From positions 26,816,114-26,880,113 of the forward strand of contig NC_044561.1 of the NCBI RefSeq assembly GCF_007565055.1: a stretch of 64,000 nt of DNA. Direction: 5' to 3'. Shown here piece by piece: positions 1-10,226 of this stretch. Every line of letters starts with the position of its first letter. The first letter of the stretch is position 1. The position numbers and the translations under genes are program-made. This DNA comes from Rhinopithecus roxellana (taxonomy: Eukaryota; Chordata; Mammalia; Primates; Cercopithecidae). The notes under the pieces are model-generated. The model did not search any database. It was given only the letters and a program-made list of their open reading frames with translations, and was not told the origin of the DNA.

Positions 1-770
1 TATGTGCCACATTTTCTTAATCCAGTCTGTCACAGATGGACATTTGGGTTGATTCCAAGTCTTTGCTATTGTGAATAGTGCCGCAATAAACATACGTGTG
101 CATGTGTCTTTGTAGTAGAATAATTTATAATCCTTTGGGTATATACCCAGTAGTGGGATGGCTGGGTCATATGGTACATCTAGTTCTAGATCCTTGAGGA
201 ATTGCCATACTGTTTTCCATAATGGTTGAACTAGTTTACAATCCCACCAACAGTGTAAAAGTGTTCCTATTTCTCCACATCCTCTCCAACACCTGTTGTT
301 TCCTGACTTCTTAATGATTGCCATTCTAACTGGTGTGAGATGGTATCTCATTGTGGTTTTGATTTGCATTTCTCTGATGGCGAGTGACGATGAGCATTTT
401 TTCATGTGTCTGTTGGCTGTATGAATATCTTCTTTTGAGAAATGTCTGTTCATATCCTTTCCCCACTTTTTGATGGGGTTGTTTGTTTTTTTCTCGTATA
501 TTTGTTTGAGTTCTTTGTAGATTCTGGATATTAGCCCTTTGTCAGATGAGTAGGTTGCAAAAATTTTCTCCCATTCTGTAGGTTGCCTGTTCACTCTGAT
601 GGTAGTTTCTTTTGCTGTGCAAAAGCTCTTTAGTTTAATTAGATCCCATTTGTCAATTTTGGCTTTTGCTGCCGTTGCTTTTGGTGTTTTAGACATGAAG
701 TCCTTGCCCATGCCTATGTCCTGAATGGTACTACCTAGGTTTTCTTCTAGGGTTTTGATGGTATTAGGCT
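1..770 (-). mobile_element. LINE-1 ORF2 3' region, young L1PA type, 5'-truncated
   Basis: The reverse complement reads as the C-terminal part of L1 ORF2 (reverse transcriptase-endonuclease), with high similarity to primate L1PA. The stretch at 140-160 is the complement of the codons for the 'MPSLGIYPK'-like segment common to L1 ORF2. The copy enters from the left edge, so its 3' UTR and tail are outside the window. It stops at about 770 at a typical 5' truncation point. Stops and indels break the frame, so it is not a working element. Its first ~425 bases are an inverted copy of 4988-5417. Confidence 0.93.
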
Positions 771-995
771 AAGACCCATTTTCTATGCACCTCCCAGAAT
801 GGACACGGATCCTCCCATCCCAAGATAAGCTCTCACCTTGTAGTCTTGTAAAATACCGTGCGAACGCTCACTGTTTTGTAAAATGTGTGATAAAGCAGAT
901 TTGCCCCCAAGTCCACAGAAGCATGCAGTTCTGTGTGCCCACGGAGAGGCTGGCTCCGCCTTGGAGATGCCAAAGCTCCATTCAGGTTCTTGTTA
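771..995. other. unassigned sequence
   Basis: No repeat family or gene is recognised. Short reading frames on both strands show no familiar motif. Confidence 0.4.
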
Positions 996-1100
996 AAATG
1001 CAGATCGGCAGGCAGTCGGTGTGGGTGAGGGCCTGAGACTCTACATTTATAACAGGGTTCCTGGTGCTGCTGCTGCCACTGGTCCTTGCAGCCCCTGTAG
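996..1100 (+). mobile_element. MER5A-like (hAT-Charlie) DNA transposon fragment
   Basis: The order 'gcctgagactctacattt', 'aacagggttcctggtgctg', then a 'ctgctgccactggtcc' stretch follows the MER5A consensus pattern (gag-act-ctgcatttctaacaag, gctgatgctgctggtcc). It is short and diverged, and the family call comes from memory of the consensus. It has no coding capacity, as expected of these nonautonomous elements. Confidence 0.45.
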
Positions 1101-1129
1101 TGCAGGGAGGCCAAGGGCTGGAATCCTGG

Positions 1130-1290
1130 ATTTAAGGGTCACAGCCGTGTGACTTACAGCACAGGGCTTATCCTGTCATCTCTGTAAAATGAAGACAGGG
1201 ATGCTTGCCTCCTTGGGTTGCAGGCAGAACTGAGAATTCTGTGGGTAACTACAGCTGTCAGAAGGACGATGAGGTGTCAGGCACAACAGA
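1130..1290 (+). mobile_element. MIR SINE fragment
   Basis: The segment contains the MIR core landmarks 'tgtgactta', 'catctctgtaaaatgaagac' and then a diverged 'cctccttgggttg' block, in MIR plus-strand order. MIR is an ancient tRNA-derived SINE, and this copy is strongly diverged. Confidence 0.6.
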
Positions 1291-1374
1291 CAGCTTCCTT
1301 ACACAGGCGACGGCTGCAAGAGCTTCGGGAAATAGGGGCAATGAGGTATCAAGTCAGGGAAAGACATGGAGAAA

Positions 1375-1860
1375 CATGAAGGGCTTATGGCTTAGTGAGA
1401 GAAGTCAACCTGAAAAAGTTACAGACTGTGTGATTCCAGCTACATGACATCCTGAAAAAGGTAAAATTACGAGGACAGTAAGAAGACCGGTGGTTGCCAG
1501 AGGTTCGGGTGGAGGGAGAGAGGAACAGGTGGAGCACAGAGGATCTGTAGGGCAGGGGAGCTCCTCTGGATACTGTACTGGGGGATTCCTGTCCTACGTG
1601 CCCAGACCTCCACAATGCAGAACACCAAGCATAAACCCTGGTGGAAATGATAGATTTTGGCCAATGTATCAATATTGGTTCATCAGTTATAACAATGTAC
1701 CACTCCAATGCAAAATGTCAACAACAGAGAAATGGTGTGTGGGACACATATAGGAACTCTCTGTATTTTCTACTCCATTTGTCTATAAACCTAAAATGGC
1801 TCACAAAAATAAAATCTATTGTTATTTTTAAAAATGAAAATAAAAATAAACAAACATTAA
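1375..1860 (+). mobile_element. Old L1M-family LINE 3' end
   Basis: The 3' UTR landmarks of L1M elements appear in order: 'ggtggttgccagaggttcg', 'gcagaacaccaagcataaac', 'tatcaatattggttcatcag', 'caatgtaccactcc', and a terminal 'cctaaaatggctcacaaaaa' followed by an A-rich tail (1830-1858). The copy is noncoding and diverged, and its 5' end lies near 1375. Confidence 0.8.
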
Positions 1861-2847
1861 CAGAGATTCCAAATTCTAAAAGAGATACAAGAGCTTAGCA
1901 GCGGGAGAACTGTGGCTAGCAGAGGACACAGAGCAGGGGCAAGCCTCCTCCACCTCTATCCTCATCTCTCCACCTTCCATCTCCTCCTCTGCCAAAAAAG
2001 AAGCATCAATAATAAAAATACTGGCAGTCCACAACAACCAAGACTCCATCTGTTCTGTGGTAAAGCTGCTCTTCGCCAACCCTAGGAAGATTTTCCATCA
2101 GTCCTTTTGAACTCATGGCTGCTTTCCTCCCAGCTCACCAGAGGCAGATCACAATGGCAAAGGCAGCAACTGCCCGAGTGTCCTCTCCAAGGTTGGGCAA
2201 GAGGAGGGTCGAATTGGAGGGAAAACATTCTCTAGCAGGTTTGCCCTGCAGCTTTAGGCCTGACTCCGAGTCTATCCATGCGTAACAATCTCGCGGAGTG
2301 CCCCGCCCAATCTTAGTGCTTGGCAGGTGGGAGACATCACCGACCTTCCTCCAGGAATCAGGCAGCGTCCACACCCCGCCCTGCTGTCTGGTCCAGAGCT
2401 ACAGCCTGCACACATGTAGAACTGCCACTTTTTAGTGGAATAGACAGCTCTTATCTACATTTGATCTCAGCCACAAGTCCGGAAAATGATGAGCGCTCTT
2501 GTCTACGGAAGCACTTGTCGAAAATATTTTAGTTTCCATGGTTGCTGAAAACCCTAAAGGGAAGATGACTCTACAATTTATCAGTGAAACTAAGATACAT
2601 TTGAGAATAAATGGCAGAGAAGCACTACAGATAATTTTTTAAAAATTATATATACACATACATATGAACATGTACATACACAAATCAATTTGTTTTATTC
2701 TATTGATAAGCCTATTAAATAATTCTATCCAAAAATAATTTGCAAGAATGAAATGCATTTCAAAAAATAGCATCTATTCATGTTCATTAAAGCGTGACTT
2801 AAAAAATGTCTTATATTTAGTTATTAATATTATATTAATTTTATTTA
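1861..2847. other. unassigned sequence, becoming A+T-rich
   Basis: No repeat or gene is recognised in about 1 kb. A purine/pyrimidine alternating stretch lies at 2640-2690 (tata/tacaca). The open frames at 2135-2374 (minus) and 2320-2532 (plus) resemble no known protein. Confidence 0.4.
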
Positions 2848-3143
2848 TTTATTTATTTTAAGACAAAGTATCACTCTGTCACCCAGGCTAGAGTGCAACA
2901 GTGTGATCTCGGCTCATTGCAGTCTCCACCTTCTGGGTTCAGCCAATTATCCCGCCTCAGGCTCTTGAGTAGCTGGGACTACAGGTGCACACCCCACTGC
3001 CCAGCTAATTTTTGTATTTTTAGTAGAGATAGGGTCTTGCTAATGTTGGCCAGACTGGTCTCGAACTCCTGAGCTCAAGAGATCCACCCGCCCCGGCCTC
3101 CCAAAGTGCTGGGACTAGAGGTGTGAGTCACTGTGCCTGGCCT
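2848..3143 (-). mobile_element. Alu SINE (old, S/J type)
   Basis: A minus-strand Alu reads from a (ttta)n tail complement at 2848-2862, through 'cactctgtcacccaggcta' and the mid A-rich linker, to a diverged 5' end 'gtgcctggcc' at 3143. Substitutions relative to AluY are numerous. Confidence 0.93.
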
Positions 3144-3849
3144 ATTACACTAATTTAAAAATAAAACAATAGTTTAATACATTTGGGCACAATCTATGTA
3201 CTTTTTTTTATCTGTTTCTTAGCCAGATCCATATAAAATATATATCACTAGTATTTTGCTGAAAATGCATTGTTAATATGGTTTAAATTTTAACATTTTC
3301 AAAATAGTGACTATAATTTTTTTCAAGGTCAAATTTTATGAAGAAGGCACTTGAAAACCACAATAAATCAAATGATGACAAATCCAAATGACCCTTCTCT
3401 TCAGACCTTGGTATTTTTAGTTGAGAAAATATTTTATCTGTAGGTCTTGAAATACCCAGTAAGCTCAGATAAATTTCTGCTAAAAGTGAATATTCTCATA
3501 TGTAAGTTTTTACTGAAATCTTAAAAACATCAACTTGTAAATTTTCACAAGTATACACTACTTAAATTCTTTAGGTAAAACAGAGTACTATGGAATGGAA
3601 ACTCTAATCTTTAAGAAAGACTCAAGAGAATATATGTAGATAAATAGAAAAGACCCTATTTTCTTCTTATTTCTTTGAAATACATTTTTAAGCATTTGAA
3701 ATACAATTTGTTTATACATTTATTTGAAATGCAATTGTTTATAACCAAGCATAGAGTATTATATTGTGACATATATGATAATGTAGACATGATATATATG
3801 ATATTAACTCTAGCATAAAATACCAGGTGAAGGTAAACAGAGCTGCAAA
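3144..3849. other. A+T-rich unassigned sequence
   Basis: No gene or clear repeat is recognised. The last ~100 bases may already belong to the L1M copy that follows, but the similarity is too weak to place the boundary. Confidence 0.35.
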
Positions 3850-4987
3850 CTTGCAAGGCTTTTACATGATAATACATATAAGGTGGCACGATTTTGATGC
3901 TAAATATACTTAAACATGAATAGAATATATAATAATCTCTACAGCAACTGCAAAAAATCAATACTGGCAGGGAAGAGCTGAACAATGCTATTCTCACCCA
4001 AATGGATACTTTCAGAGAACTCCTCACATGACTTCAAAATCCATATTCCTTTCAAGTACAAGCATGTTGTCATCGCCAAGATAAATCATATGCTGTGCCA
4101 TAAAATGAATATCAGTCAAGTTAAAACGATTATAAGAATATTGAATATGCTCTTTGACTAGATAAAATTGAGTCAAAAATCAACCAAAATACAGTATCTG
4201 GAAAACCCCCAAAATATAGAAATTAAATCGTATGCTCCTTAATAATTATAAATCAAAAAAGAAATTACAGGAGAAAATATTTTGACCAGAATGTTAATGA
4301 AAACACATTAAAAATCTTCAGGTGGTTAATTCAAACTCTGCAAGATGTCATTGAAACAGGCTTTCAGAGAAACACATGACAATAAAAGCTCATATGTGAA
4401 AATAATAATGGTATAAATTCAAGAACATAAAATTGCATTTTTAGAAGTTAGAAGCAGGAAAAACAGTGACCCAAAATAAATAAGAATAAGAAAATAGTAA
4501 CGATAAGAACTAGAATCTAGAATATAGAGAAAAGGAAGACAATAGAAAAACCAATGAGCCCAAAATGTAGGTTTTTGAAGATCAGAAAAACTCAATAAAC
4601 TTTTAATATGATTCATTAATAAAAAAGGAGAGTAAAGATTATAGATAACACCAATGAAATAGGGGGTGTCACTACAGATCCTATGGACATTAAAAGGAAA
4701 TAAGGGAATGTTGTGGCCTTTATGTCAATATACTTGACAAGTTAGGTAAATTGATTGAAATAAAATTTATCATAATTGACTCAAGATGAAAGAAGAACTC
4801 TTAATAGACCAAAATCTGTAATAAAATAAAAGGGAGAGCCCCCTTATCCATGCAGTGAAGATTCACTCTATTGGTTTAGCTATCGCTCCTCCCCAAATTG
4901 AATTTTGGATTCCATACAATCTTCAAAACGTTTCCAGAAGGCATTTTTGTAGAATTTGATAATTTGATTTGGAACTGTATAAGAAAT

Positions 4988-5795
4988 GGAAGCCAACAGA
5001 CACATGAAAAACTGCTCATCATCACTGGCCATCAGAGAAATGCAAATCAAAACCACAATGAGATACCATCTCACACCAGTTAGAATGGCAATCATTAAAA
5101 AATCAGGAAACAACAGATGCTGGAGAGGATGTGGAGAAATAGGATGTGGAGAAACACTTTTACACTGTTGGTGGGATTGTAAACTAGTTCAACCATTGTG
5201 GAAGACAGTGTGGCGATTCCTCAAGGATCTAAAATGAGAAACACCATTTGACCCAGAAATCCCATTACTGGGTATATACCCAAAGAATTATAAATCATGC
5301 TGCTATAAAGACACATGCACACGTATGTTTATTGCGGCACTATTCACAATAGCAAAGACTTGGAACCAACCCAAATGTCCATCAGTGGTAGACTGGATTA
5401 AGAAAATGTGGCACATATACACCATGGAATACCATACAGTCATAAAAATGGATAAGGTCACGTCCTTTGTAGCAACATGGATGAAACTGGAAAACATCAT
5501 TCTAAGCAAACTATCACAAGGACAGAAAACCAAACACCGCATGTTCTCACTCATAGGTGGGAATTGAACAATGAGATCACTTGGACACAGGAAGGGGAAC
5601 ATCACACACCGGGGCCTATTGTGGGGAGGGGGGAAGGGGGAGGGATAGCATTAGGAGACATACCTAATGTAAATGACGAGTTAATGGTTGCAGCACACCA
5701 ACATGGCACATGTATACATATGTAACAAACCTGCACATTGTGCACATGTATCCTAGAACTTAAAGTATAATAAAAAAATGGAAATACCTCTAATA
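4988..5795 (+). mobile_element. Young L1PA 3' end inserted in old L1M
   Basis: The segment matches the primate L1PA ORF2 C-terminus and 3' UTR closely, including 'gggtatatacccaaagaatt', the ORF2 stop region near 5565, a G-rich 3' UTR tract at 5623-5645 and the terminal 'acttaaagtataataaaaaa'. It is 5'-truncated at about 4988. A 15-bp direct duplication (5126-5140 and 5141-5155) and several indels break ORF2. Old L1M sequence continues on both sides, so this is a later insertion. Confidence 0.92.
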
Positions 5796-5910
5796 TTAAA
5801 ATAAAATTTTTTAAAAGAAGAGCAAAATAAATAAAACATCTTACTTCAAAACTTGCTATAAAGCTGTAGTAATTAAGATACTGATATAAAAATAGAAAGA
5901 TTGAGAGTCA

Positions 5911-6180
5911 GGCCAGGTGGCTCACGCCTGTAATCCCAGCACTTTGGGGGGCCGAGATGGATGGATCACGAGGTCAAGAGATTGAGACCATCCTGGACAA
6001 CATGGTGAAACCCCATCTCTACTAAAAATACATAAATTAGCTGGGCATGATGGCGTGCGCCTGCAGTCCCACTACTCGGGAGGCTGAGGCAGGAGAATGG
6101 CTCAGGAGGTGGAGGTTGCAGTGAGCTGAAATTGTGCCTACAGCACTCCAGTCTGGCAACAGAGCAGGACTTCGCCTCGA
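5911..6180 (+). mobile_element. Alu SINE with expanded purine tail
   Basis: A nearly full Alu starts 'ggccaggtggctcacgcctg' (missing a few bases of the usual 5' end) and runs through 'ctactaaaaatacataaatt' to 'acttcgcctcgaaaag'. Its A-tail has grown into the long GAAA/GGGA tract that follows. Confidence 0.93.
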
Positions 6181-6181
6181 A

Positions 6182-6257
<76 letters not shown>

Positions 6258-6404
6258 AGAAAGAAGGAAGAAGAAGAAGAAGGAAAGAAAGAAAGAAAGA
6301 AGAAGAAGAAAGAAGAAGGAGGGAGGGAGGGAGGGAGGGAGGGAGGGAGGGAGGGAAGGAAGGAGGGAAGGAAGGAGGGAAGGGAGGGAAGAAAGAAAGA
6401 AAGA
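6179..6404 (+). repeat. 226-nt uninterrupted polypurine microsatellite
   Basis: Every base from 6179 to 6404 on this strand is A or G. The tract passes through (gaaa)n (about 6184-6257), (gaa)n/(gaag)n mixtures, (gggagg)-type (ggga)n at about 6319-6355, then (ggaa)/(ggga) mixtures. It is the expanded tail of the Alu just upstream. Frames through it give Lys/Glu/Arg/Gly repeats that are not genes. Confidence 0.97.
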
Positions 6405-7718
6405 TGACTGAAATAAAATAGAGTACCTTATGTTTTAATAGTCTATTAATTTTTTATTTACAATATTTGTCTGTATCTTTCCTTTTTTCTTTCCATATTT
6501 AATGTATCCAGCTGATCGTAGTCCATTAATGTTTGAAGAATAGTTACCAAAGCAAGACAGTGTGAAAGAAAAAGTCACTTCAACAAATGGTGCTGAAACA
6601 ACAAGATGCACTTAGGAAAAATTAAATCTCAGCCCAACCTCACAATATACACAAAGATTTAATCTGTAAAGCTTCTAGAAGAAAACAGACAAAAGAACAT
6701 CTTCATGACTGGAGGGCATGAAAAGTTTTCTTAATACACAGAAAGCAATACCATAAAATAACAAGACCTAATTAATGTGTCTTAATTAAATGTATGCCTT
6801 CTCGTTAAAAGATAGCATGAATAGAATGAATGAGTAAATCACAGATTGCAAGGGAATGTCTACAAAATATGTGTCTGACAAAGACTTCTATCAAGTGTAT
6901 CTAGAGCACTTTTAAGGCTCAGTGACGAAAAGACAAAAAAATCCAATTAAAAACCAGCCAAATGTTTTTAAAAAGATATACAAGTGGGCTGTAAGTTCAT
7001 ATGAAAGTGTTTAACATTAGTAGCCATCAGGGAGTGAAAACTCAAACCACAGTGAGGTATTATTCACCCACAAATAACAAAATCGCTGTAACTAAAACCC
7101 CTGACACCACCACATGTTGGCAAGGATGTACATCAGTCAGAGCTCTCTTACATTTTTGGTGACATTTTAGAATGCTACAACCGCTTCGGAAAATATTGGG
7201 CATTTTCTTCTAAAACAAACATATGCCCATGAAATGAAATCATATGTCTGTAGAAAGACGCTCCCAAGAATTTTCCTAGCAGCTTTATTCATAGTAGCCC
7301 CAATCTGGAAACACTCTATGTGACCATCAAGAGGGCAACTGAGAAACACACCATGGGATATTCATAACATGAACACACAGTAGTATCTTCAGCAACGAAA
7401 AGTGAATAGTTTCAATAAAAACGTGCTAGTGATAAAACTGTTACACCTAGTGAAAGAAACTTTTCACCGAGAAAGTCTATATCATATGATTCAGTTTATA
7501 TGAGGTTCTAGAACAGACTGAACTAATCGATGGTGAAATCAATCAAAGCAGCGGTTGCCTCTTGGGGTGAAGGTGAAATGGCAAGAGGAAAGGGGGAGTG
7601 TGAAAAATGTTCTATATACTTTTTCTTAGTCAGTGTATTTACAAAAACCCATCAAACACTACCCTAAAAATTGTGCATTTTGCAGTATGCAAATTCTAAC
7701 CGAAAAGAAGTAGAAACA

Positions 7719-7996
7719 CACTTTGGGAGGCCGAGGCAGGCAGATTGTGAGGTCAGGAGATTGAGACAATCCTAGTCAACATGGTGAAACCCTGTCTTTA
7801 CTAAAATACAAAACATTAGCCAGGCCTGGTGGTACGCACCTATAGTCCCAGCTACTCAGGAGGCTGAGACAGGAGAATCACTTGAACCCAGGAGGCGGAG
7901 GTTGCTCAGTGAGCTCAGATCACGCCACTGCACTCCAGCCTGGGCAATAGAGTGAAACTCCACCTCAAAATAAATTAAAATAAAATAAAATAAAAT
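7719..7996 (+). mobile_element. Alu SINE, 5'-truncated, with 11-bp target duplication
   Basis: The Alu begins at 'cactttgggaggccgaggc', lacking about the first 37 bases of the consensus, and ends in (aaaat)n. It is flanked by 'aagtagaaaca' at 7708-7718 and 7997-8007, a perfect target-site duplication, so the truncation happened at insertion. It lies inside the old L1M 3' UTR. Confidence 0.93.
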
Positions 7997-8257
7997 AAGT
8001 AGAAACATACAAAATTGAGTTCATAACATGCATGCTGAGATATTTAGGGACAAAATGTACTGATGTCTATCACATTCAAATGTATAAAAAATAAGATGGG
8101 TTAAAGAATAAATGGAAGAATAGATACACAAAGTATGTATAATATATTAATGGTGCAATAGATGTTATGAATGTATAGGTAGTCTCTGTAAAATTCTTTC
8201 AACTTTTCTGTGTCATTTGAGAATTTACATAATAAAATGCCGAGGAAAGAAGAGTTT

Positions 8258-8718
8258 CATCAAATGTTGCTTCCCACATGTTGATGTATTCCAAAATGCA
8301 ATTATAGAGTTTCAATATTAAATCTTATCACTAGATGAAATCTCATTATTAAATGTCAGTTTCTTATGTTAGAACAGATAAACATTTCAATAATTGCAAT
8401 TTGTCAAAAGTTCTTAAATCACAAATTATTTTTGAAACTACATGAAGAATTCTTTGATTAAAGATTTTTGAAATTGAAGACTTCTTAATGAAATGCACCT
8501 GGAATGAGAGAACTCCTTCAGAAAAGTTCAGCACAATTGTGGGTCACACTGTTTGATTTACAAAGTAGTACACGGGGGCTCAAATGTTTATAAGACCCAA
8601 TTGAGTATGGGCTACAACAAAAGTAATAATATATTTTTCATATCTAAAGTCGCTTTGGTGACACGTACAAAGAATATGTTGCAGTGGACTTGTGTATGTG
8701 ACTTGTGACTGTGTGTAT
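8258..8718. other. unassigned A+T-rich sequence
   Basis: No recognised repeat, exon or RNA gene. Confidence 0.4.
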
Positions 8719-8735
8719 AAAAAAAATCCTTTTAT

Positions 8736-9040
8736 GGCCGGGCGCGGTGGCTCAAGCCTGTAATCCCAGCACTTTGGGAGGCCGAGATGGGTGGATCACG
8801 AGGTCAGGAGATTGAGACCATCCTGGCTAACACGGCGAAACCCCGTCTCTACTAAAAAATACAAAAAAATTAGCCGGACGAGATGGCGGGCACCTGTAGT
8901 CCCAGCTACTCGGGAGGCTGAGGCAGGAGAATGGCGTAAACCCGGGAGGCAGAGCTTGCAGTGAGCTGAGATCCGGCCACTGCACTCCAGCCTGGGCGAC
9001 AGAGCGAGACTCCGTCTCAAAAAAAAAAAAAAAAAAAAAA
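8736..9040 (+). mobile_element. Young AluY of the cercopithecine AluYR lineage
   Basis: A full-length Alu begins 'ggccgggcgcggtggctcaa' and carries 'gatccggccactgcactcc', a right-arm variant typical of Old World monkey AluYR. A target-site duplication 'aaatccttttat' flanks it (8724-8735 and 9041-9052). The low divergence and clean A-tail indicate a recent insertion. It is followed after about 13 bases by an older Alu in inverse orientation. Confidence 0.96.
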
Positions 9041-9052
9041 AAATCCTTTTAT

Positions 9053-9358
9053 TTGTTTATTTATTTATTTATTTTTTGAGATGGAGCCTCATTCTGTCAC
9101 CTAGGCTGGAGTACAGTGGCACGATCTCGGCTCACTGCAACCTCCAACTCCTGGGTTCAAGCAATTCTCCCGCCTCAGTCTCCTGAGTAGTTGGGATTAC
9201 AGGTGTGCACCACCACACCTGGCTAATTTTTGTATTTTTAGTAGAGACGGGGTTTTGCCATGTTGGCCAGGTTGGTCTTGAACTCTTGACCTCATGTGAT
9301 CCTCCCACCTTGGCCTCCCAAAGTGCTGGGACTACAGGGGTGAACCACCTCACCCAGT
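9053..9358 (-). mobile_element. Alu SINE (S-like)
   Basis: A minus-strand Alu reads from the (ttta)n tail complement at 9053-9075 to the diverged 5' end 'ggtgaaccacctcacccag'. It sits tail-to-tail with the young Alu at 8736-9040. Confidence 0.95.
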
Positions 9359-9959
9359 CTAAAAATATCTTTAAATCTTTGGTTGGTGTGATGTCACAAT
9401 TTGAATGCCATTAGGAGTTGTAAATGCACCACAATCAATTACAAGCTCTGTAGTTTCTTAGTCAGTAAAATAATTGTTTTGGTCATAACTCTACGCAACA
9501 TTAAATTTTTATTAATTTTCCCTACATACACTAATGATTTTCTCTTCAATATCTAAATTTTTAACAGAATTTACAATGCTTTCACAATAAAGTCAGAATA
9601 CTTTTAACAAAATAAATTCCCCCAAATTCTTATTTCATTAATTATGTTAAATAAAACCTCATTTTTAAAATAAACGGACTGATTTACTATTTTAAAGCAT
9701 TAATGTATAACTTGCACTATTTCATCAGCAAATTTATTTGACGATACTTCAGCCAACACGTTAATAACTATTGCTTTACTTTTCACAGATGAATGAGAAA
9801 AATTGAAATAGATAACCACCAAAATTAAATTAGAGAAAAAGGCAGTTGACTGAATTGAACAGCCATGATTTTCACAGTCAAATAATGGTGTTTTTGCAGC
9901 TACACAGGATCAGTTTTCATGAACTTTCAGATTGCACTTCTTAAAATAAGTACCAACTT
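9359..9959. other. unassigned A+T-rich sequence
   Basis: No gene or clear repeat is recognised. Confidence 0.4.
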
Positions 9960-10226
9960 TTCTTTTTGAAACAGGGTCTCACTCTGTCACCCAGGCTGGA
10001 GTGCAATGGTGTGATCATGGTTCACTGCAGCCTTGACCTCCTGGGCTCAACTGAGCCTCCAGCCTCAGCCTCCTGAGTGGCTGAGACTACAGGTGCACAC
10101 CAGCACGTCTGGCTATGTTTTTCCTTTTTTGCCCAGGCTGGTCCCAAACTCCTGGGTTCAAGTGATCCTCCTACTTCAGCCCTCCAAAGCGCTGGGATTA
10201 CAGGCGTGAGCCACCTTGCCTAGCCT
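9960..10226 (-). mobile_element. Old Alu (AluJ-like) with internal deletion
   Basis: The 'ggttcactgcagccttgacc' and 'gggctcaactgagcctccag' readings are AluJ-type. The 'ttagtagagatggggttt' segment of the left arm is missing between about 10117 and 10135. The copy ends 'gagccaccttgcctagcc' at 10226. Confidence 0.9.

Larger units (their letters stand above)
3850..8257 (+). mobile_element. Old L1M LINE (ORF2 to 3' end) split by three insertions
   Basis: Diverged ORF2 sequence is legible in order. About 3930-4270 corresponds to the endonuclease region. 4450-4620 corresponds to the 'aaaccaatgagcccaaaatg' / 'aggtttttgaagatcag' block near the start of the reverse transcriptase domain. 5800-5905 carries the 'cttcaaaacttgctataaag' block. 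6540-7330 is the ORF2 C-terminal region, and 7440-7705 plus 8000-8257 the 3' UTR, ending 'gaatttacataataaaatg'. The copy is interrupted by an L1PA 3' end (4988-5795), an Alu with a purine tail (5911-6404) and a second Alu (7719-7996). No frame is intact. Confidence 0.8.

Noticed and set aside
6132..6421. Lys/Glu-rich open frames of 91-95 codons
   Set aside because: They are translations of the pure purine tract in the Alu tail and lack stops only because no T is present.
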